From: an uncultured Fretibacterium sp.
GTDB taxonomy: Bacteria > Synergistota > Synergistia > Synergistales > Aminobacteriaceae
DNA: 7,841 nucleotides
Reading direction: 5' to 3'
Assembly: GCA_937915835.1 (NCBI GenBank)
Contig: CALGHA010000022.1
Span: 1 to 7,841 of the forward strand
Of this stretch, positions 4,575 through 7,841 are shown piece after piece (within the stretch, counting starts at the first letter, position 1; each line of letters starts with the position of its first letter). The translations under genes were made by a program, and so were the position numbers. Under the pieces are notes generated by a model, which had not been told where the DNA came from, made no database searches, and saw only the letters and a list, made by a program, of their open reading frames with translations.

Positions 4575-6689
4575 TTATTCTTCCGTAATGCCTGAGAACG
4601 TATTCACTTTACGCCTAATCCTGAAGACATTATCCGAAGTCGCTATGCCTCTAGGTGAAGTATCAGTGTCGGCCTCAATCGTCGAACTCCCAAGATTAAT
4701 TGTTATTGTTGTAGTTCCGTTTGATGTCGTAATCGTCTCAGTGTTTGTGTCTGTATCGCCTGAGTTGTCCTGTTCTCTTTCAGAAGGAGAATTATCGCCG
4801 TTGTTAGGATCGGTATTTGGTCCAGGCTGAGAATTTCCGCCGCCAGAATACGCCTGATGAGTGTAATTCGCTCTCGCTGAGTCAGAAATATACACGTCTT
4901 TATCAGCGTCAAGAGGGCCTTCAGCTCCTGCGTTGTCCTGGTTACTGTCTTGTGCGGCCGTAACTGAAAGTTTATCAGCGTCAATTATCGCGATATAACC
5001 GTTTGAGTCTATTCCGTCGCCTCCTGTTGCTGTAACCGTGAGACTTCCTCCGAGCATTACGAACGTTGAGATATCGTCCTCGTTGAAGTTCATTCCGTCG
5101 TCAGGAGCATAAACCGTAACAACTCCGCTGTCGAGTGCCATATGCATTTCAGCGTCAAGTCCCTCGTAAGTCGTCGATTTAACGTTCAGAACTCCATTGC
5201 CTTTTGTTCCTCCGCCCATTGCTAGAGACATGAACGAGTAAAAAGCTCCGTCCATCTTGTAACGTTTCTTCTGCTGTGATACGTCAGTGCCGTCAATCGT
5301 CGTAACTTTTGCGTTCTTTTCTTGAGGCTTCAACATTCTGTAGACATTCGAGCCGGTAAAATTATTCGTGGAGTCGTCAGCAATGATTACCATAGCTCCG
5401 GCATTATTTATCACTGTCTCACCAAGCGTAGTTTTCCATACTGAATCTACAGTGTCTTCATCTTTCGGGCCGCATTCATAAACTTCCTTGAAGACCAAAG
5501 CAGGCGCAACATCGCATGAAACTGTTACATTGTTGAGGATAATTGCCGCTTTGTCCGTACTTTCCTCGCCTATCTCAATCCAGATTTGCCCGTTCCATGT
5601 ACCTTGAAGCTCATAAATTCCGGCCTCCGTGATATGCAGAACTCTGTTAGCATACGCACCTGAAGCTGAATGTGTCATAGTTGAGTATGCTTCGACGTTG
5701 TTATTGCTGATTGCTGAAGGACTAAAATTCGGAGGAGTTCCATTGCCTCCAGGAAATCCCGGTCTGTTATCTCCGCTCATGCCGCCTTCTGGAAAATTAG
5801 GAGGAGTATCACCGTTCATTCCTCCAGGAAAATCTCCGCCAGGATTGCCGCCCATTGCTAAACTTTGAGGAAGTGTCGCGAAAATATAAGGCCCCTTCAT
5901 GCTGTCAGAAGTCATTGTTGCTGCAATTTCCTCCTGAACTTTCGTAGAGTAATAAGCCGCGTATTCCGTATCTTCATCGTCTTTGACAGTGCCGGTAAAA
6001 TTCAAGTCGCTCGTCATGTACCGAACATCATGGGCAACATAAATACTCTCAGCGATATTAGCGAGCATTTCTTTCTTCGTCATCTCAGTAGTTCCGTTAA
6101 TCCCCTCAGTGTAATATTCATCGCTATGGTCCGGGTCGGCATGCCATACATAATCGTATTCAGGAATTTTTACGCCGTCAATCGTCGCTGTTCCTGTGCT
6201 CGAATCAAGAACGATAATTTTTCTGCTCGATGTCTCAACAGGAATTGAAGCAAATGAAGCCTGTGTAATCGTCAAGCCGTCATACTTCAATCTTTTTCCG
6301 CCCGAATATGTTACGCTTCCAGTCGTCTTATCGCCGCTTCCAGTTGGATCATAAGCAAAGACTATGTTATTCGTGGAAGTGTCAACAATTACGAGGGAAG
6401 TATCGAGTTCATCCGTGAAGCCGAGATTGAGGGTTGATTTGCCGCTTTCACTTCCAATGTTCGGAGCTACGTAATATTTCGCGCCGTCCATATTTCCGAG
6501 TGAAGAACCTTTGTACATTTGGTAATTGCTGCCCTGCTGGAAGACTGGTGATGAGAGTACTGCAACTTGCTTGACTTCGGGCTTTGACGTTGTGCCTGAA
6601 AAAGAGTTTGAGCTTCCGTTACAACCTGAGAGTGATAAAACTAGAAAAGCCATTACGAGAAAATAAATTGCATTGAAAAATTTACGCAT
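4575..6689 (-). CDS. Surface lipoprotein with Cthe_2159-type (DUF4353) carbohydrate-binding domain
   Basis: A 704-residue exported protein. Residues 1-23 form a lipoprotein signal peptide (MRKFF, hydrophobic core, lipobox LSGC with Cys23). Residues 30-275 match no family I recognise and are rich in Asp, Tyr and Thr (for example EYDYVWHADPDH at 177-188). A Gly/Pro/Asn linker with PGG and TPPNF repeats spans about 280-325. From about 345 to 615 lies the Cthe_2159-like domain, with NNAGAMVIIA, STTYEGLDAEMHM, DDGMNFNEDD, GGSLTVTATGGDGIDSNG and GPLDADKDVYI. Family knowledge: such domains are right-handed beta-helices that bind acidic plant polysaccharide such as polygalacturonate and Ca2+. Cys392 and Cys406 are also present in the neighbouring paralogue. 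A Ser/Thr/Asp/Asn-rich spacer (617-680) leads to a conserved end, VFRIRRKVNTF. The start is supported by the signal peptide and by GGAGG about 12 nt upstream, a rather long spacing. Likely role: holding the cell to plant or host polysaccharide. Confidence 0.87.
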   Translation of the reverse strand: MRKFFNAIYFLVMAFLVLSLSGCNGSSNSFSGTTSKPEVKQVAVLSSPVFQQGSNYQMYKGSSLGNMDGAKYYVAPNIGSESGKSTLNLGFTDELDTSLVIVDTSTNNIVFAYDPTGSGDKTTGSVTYSGGKRLKYDGLTITQASFASIPVETSSRKIIVLDSSTGTATIDGVKIPEYDYVWHADPDHSDEYYTEGINGTTEMTKKEMLANIAESIYVAHDVRYMTSDLNFTGTVKDDEDTEYAAYYSTKVQEEIAATMTSDSMKGPYIFATLPQSLAMGGNPGGDFPGGMNGDTPPNFPEGGMSGDNRPGFPGGNGTPPNFSPSAISNNNVEAYSTMTHSASGAYANRVLHITEAGIYELQGTWNGQIWIEIGEESTDKAAIILNNVTVSCDVAPALVFKEVYECGPKDEDTVDSVWKTTLGETVINNAGAMVIIADDSTNNFTGSNVYRMLKPQEKNAKVTTIDGTDVSQQKKRYKMDGAFYSFMSLAMGGGTKGNGVLNVKSTTYEGLDAEMHMALDSGVVTVYAPDDGMNFNEDDISTFVMLGGSLTVTATGGDGIDSNGYIAIIDADKLSVTAAQDSNQDNAGAEGPLDADKDVYISDSARANYTHQAYSGGGNSQPGPNTDPNNGDNSPSEREQDNSGDTDTNTETITTSNGTTTITINLGSSTIEADTDTSPRGIATSDNVFRIRRKVNTFSGITEE

Positions 6690-6762
6690 AAAAGCAATCT
6701 GCCTCCAAAATGAAAATTTTTATGATTATCGGAAATTATGATTAAAAATTAGTGTTTACGCC

Positions 6763-6800
6763 AAAAAATTCAGGAGAGCAAGTTTTCGTTACTCCCCTGA
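6763..6800 (-). terminator. Intrinsic terminator after the upstream paralogue
   Basis: A 9-bp stem, TCAGGGGAG (6792-6800, minus strand) with CTCTCCTGA (6770-6778), including one G-U pair, with a 13-nt loop and then A and six T (6769-6763). It begins 9 bp after the stop of the partial carbohydrate-binding gene. It separates the two paralogues, so the second must have its own promoter or depend on readthrough. I see no clear -35/-10 pair in the AT-rich 6690-6762 gap. Confidence 0.85.
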
Positions 6801-6809
6801 AAAAATTTC

Positions 6810-7841
6810 TTATCGAACTAGTCTTACATCACCGAAATTGTTGACTTTATGCTCAAGCAAAAATACGTCGCTTTCACCTTCAGCCTCTCTGGGTGTTTCC
6901 TCTTCATCGTGGAAAGGAGTAGAGTAATCTATCCTGAAAATTACAGCTCCTGATGTCTGGTCATAAATATTGATGTGAGTTTGTGTGTCCTCATGATTGT
7001 TATTATCGTCGTCGTTTTGGCCGGAATAAGCTCTGTGATTATACGTTACGTTTTGCCCGATATAAACATCACCATCTGCGTCAAGAGGACCGTCTCCGTG
7101 CGCATTAAATTCGTCGCTGTCCTGAACGGCCGTAATGTCAAGATTTCCCGCATTAATGATAATATCTCCGTTGGAATCAATGCCGTCGCCGTATTTTGAT
7201 ATTACCGTGAGGCTTCCTCCGTCCATAGTGAACACGGAAATATTATCCTTGTTTACGTTTATTCCGTCGTCTTCTGCCGTAACTTTTATTATTCCGCTGT
7301 CAACGAGTAAATGCATCTCAGTTCCAAGCCCTTCATAGGTCGTTGACTTAATGTTGAGACTTCCGCCGCTTCGATTGTCTTCTGCACCGATTATCATTGA
7401 CATAAAAGAATATACTGCTCCGTCCATCTTGTATAATTTTTTCTGGGCGGAAATATCTGAACCGTCAATTTTCGTTGTTGATGAATTTTTCTTGTCCGCT
7501 TGAAATATTCTGTAAACGTTTGAGCCGGTAATATTATTCGTGCTTCCTGAAGCTATACTGATTATTGCCCCAGCATTAGCGTAGCCGTCATCAGAGTATA
7601 AAATTCCGCCGACATCGAAAGAAACAACGTTTGAAGTTGGACCGCACTCGTATACTTCCTTGAAGACTATAGCCGGAGCAACATCACAGCTGATTTCTAC
7701 ACCGTCAAGGATTAAAGCAACTTTGTCGTCTTCATTTTCGCCGACTTCAACCCAGATTTGTCCGTGCCAAGTTCCTTTGAGCCTATAAGTTCCGGATTTA
7801 ACGATATGGATTACGGGATTGTTATACGCGTCTTCTGCTGA
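6810..7841 (-). CDS. Cthe_2159-type (DUF4353) carbohydrate-binding protein, C-terminal part (cut by window edge)
   Basis: An open frame runs from the window end to the stop, 343 codons without interruption. The first ATG at 7427 is internal, in KLYKMDGAVYSF, because homology to the neighbouring protein continues upstream of it (GTWHGQIWVEVGE, SCDVAPAIVFKEVYECGP, STNNITGSNVYR). It matches residues about 345-620 of the 704-residue paralogue almost end to end, with the same two cysteines and the same blocks: STTYEGLGTEMHL, DDGINVNKDN, GGSLTVISKYGDGIDSNGD and GPLDADGDVYIG. The end is a linker rich in Asp, Asn, His and Glu, then VFLLEHKVNNF, equivalent to the end of the paralogue. Export and anchoring cannot be seen because the N-terminus lies outside the window. 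A tandem duplication explains the pair. Family knowledge suggests binding of acidic polysaccharide and Ca2+ at the cell surface. Confidence 0.85.
   Translation of the reverse strand, partial: SAEDAYNNPVIHIVKSGTYRLKGTWHGQIWVEVGENEDDKVALILDGVEISCDVAPAIVFKEVYECGPTSNVVSFDVGGILYSDDGYANAGAIISIASGSTNNITGSNVYRIFQADKKNSSTTKIDGSDISAQKKLYKMDGAVYSFMSMIIGAEDNRSGGSLNIKSTTYEGLGTEMHLLVDSGIIKVTAEDDGINVNKDNISVFTMDGGSLTVISKYGDGIDSNGDIIINAGNLDITAVQDSDEFNAHGDGPLDADGDVYIGQNVTYNHRAYSGQNDDDNNNHEDTQTHINIYDQTSGAVIFRIDYSTPFHDEEETPREAEGESDVFLLEHKVNNFGDVRLVR

Noticed and set aside
4703..4984. Minus-strand open frame overlapping the lipoprotein gene in another frame
   Set aside because: Its Thr/Leu/Gln-rich product is a frame shadow of the domain and linker, without a ribosome binding site.
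5629..6248. Plus-strand open frames opposite the lipoprotein gene
   Set aside because: The proline/glycine-rich reading mirrors the Gly/Pro linker on the other strand; no independent coding evidence.

Overview
This window comes from an AT-rich bacterial chromosome, probably an uncultured, host-associated or anaerobic organism. All genes lie on the minus strand and are tightly packed, with GGAG-type ribosome binding sites and one TTG start. A lipobox protein, an RseP-type protease and a metal-export operon show a bacterium with an envelope-stress or surface programme. They do not identify the phylum. A Synergistota or Clostridia-like gut bacterium would fit, but that is inference only.

Layout in transcription order (high to low coordinate): (1) 7841-6810, the C-terminal part of a secreted or surface protein of the Cthe_2159-type carbohydrate-binding family, ending at an intrinsic terminator (6800-6763). 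(2) 6689-4575, a complete 704-residue lipoprotein paralogue of the same family, ending at a strong terminator (4555-4512) whose 17-nt loop is a near-perfect G-quadruplex motif. (3) 4476-2230, a metal-resistance operon: an ArsR/SmtB repressor, then a P1B-type Zn/Cd/Pb-exporting ATPase without a soluble metal-binding domain. (4) 2149-1417, a class I SAM methyltransferase gene that carries five copies of an 8-bp tandem repeat just inside its start and is broken by a one-base frameshift in a G4 run. (5) 1413-232, a MalY/PatB-type PLP C-S lyase or aminotransferase, with its ribosome binding site inside the end of the methyltransferase gene. (6) 170-1, the N-terminus of an RseP/site-2-protease-type membrane metalloprotease with its HEFGH motif, cut by the window edge.

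The window falls into three functional parts: a pair of tandem surface carbohydrate-binding proteins, a self-regulated metal efflux unit, and a small metabolic/envelope cluster. There is no gene-free stretch over 300 bases; the longest gaps are about 60 to 120 bases and hold terminators, likely promoters and ribosome binding sites. I saw no tRNA, rRNA, CRISPR array or insertion sequence. The most unusual signals are the G-quadruplex-capped terminator, the frame-sensitive repeat in the methyltransferase, and a C-terminal tail shared by the two surface proteins.
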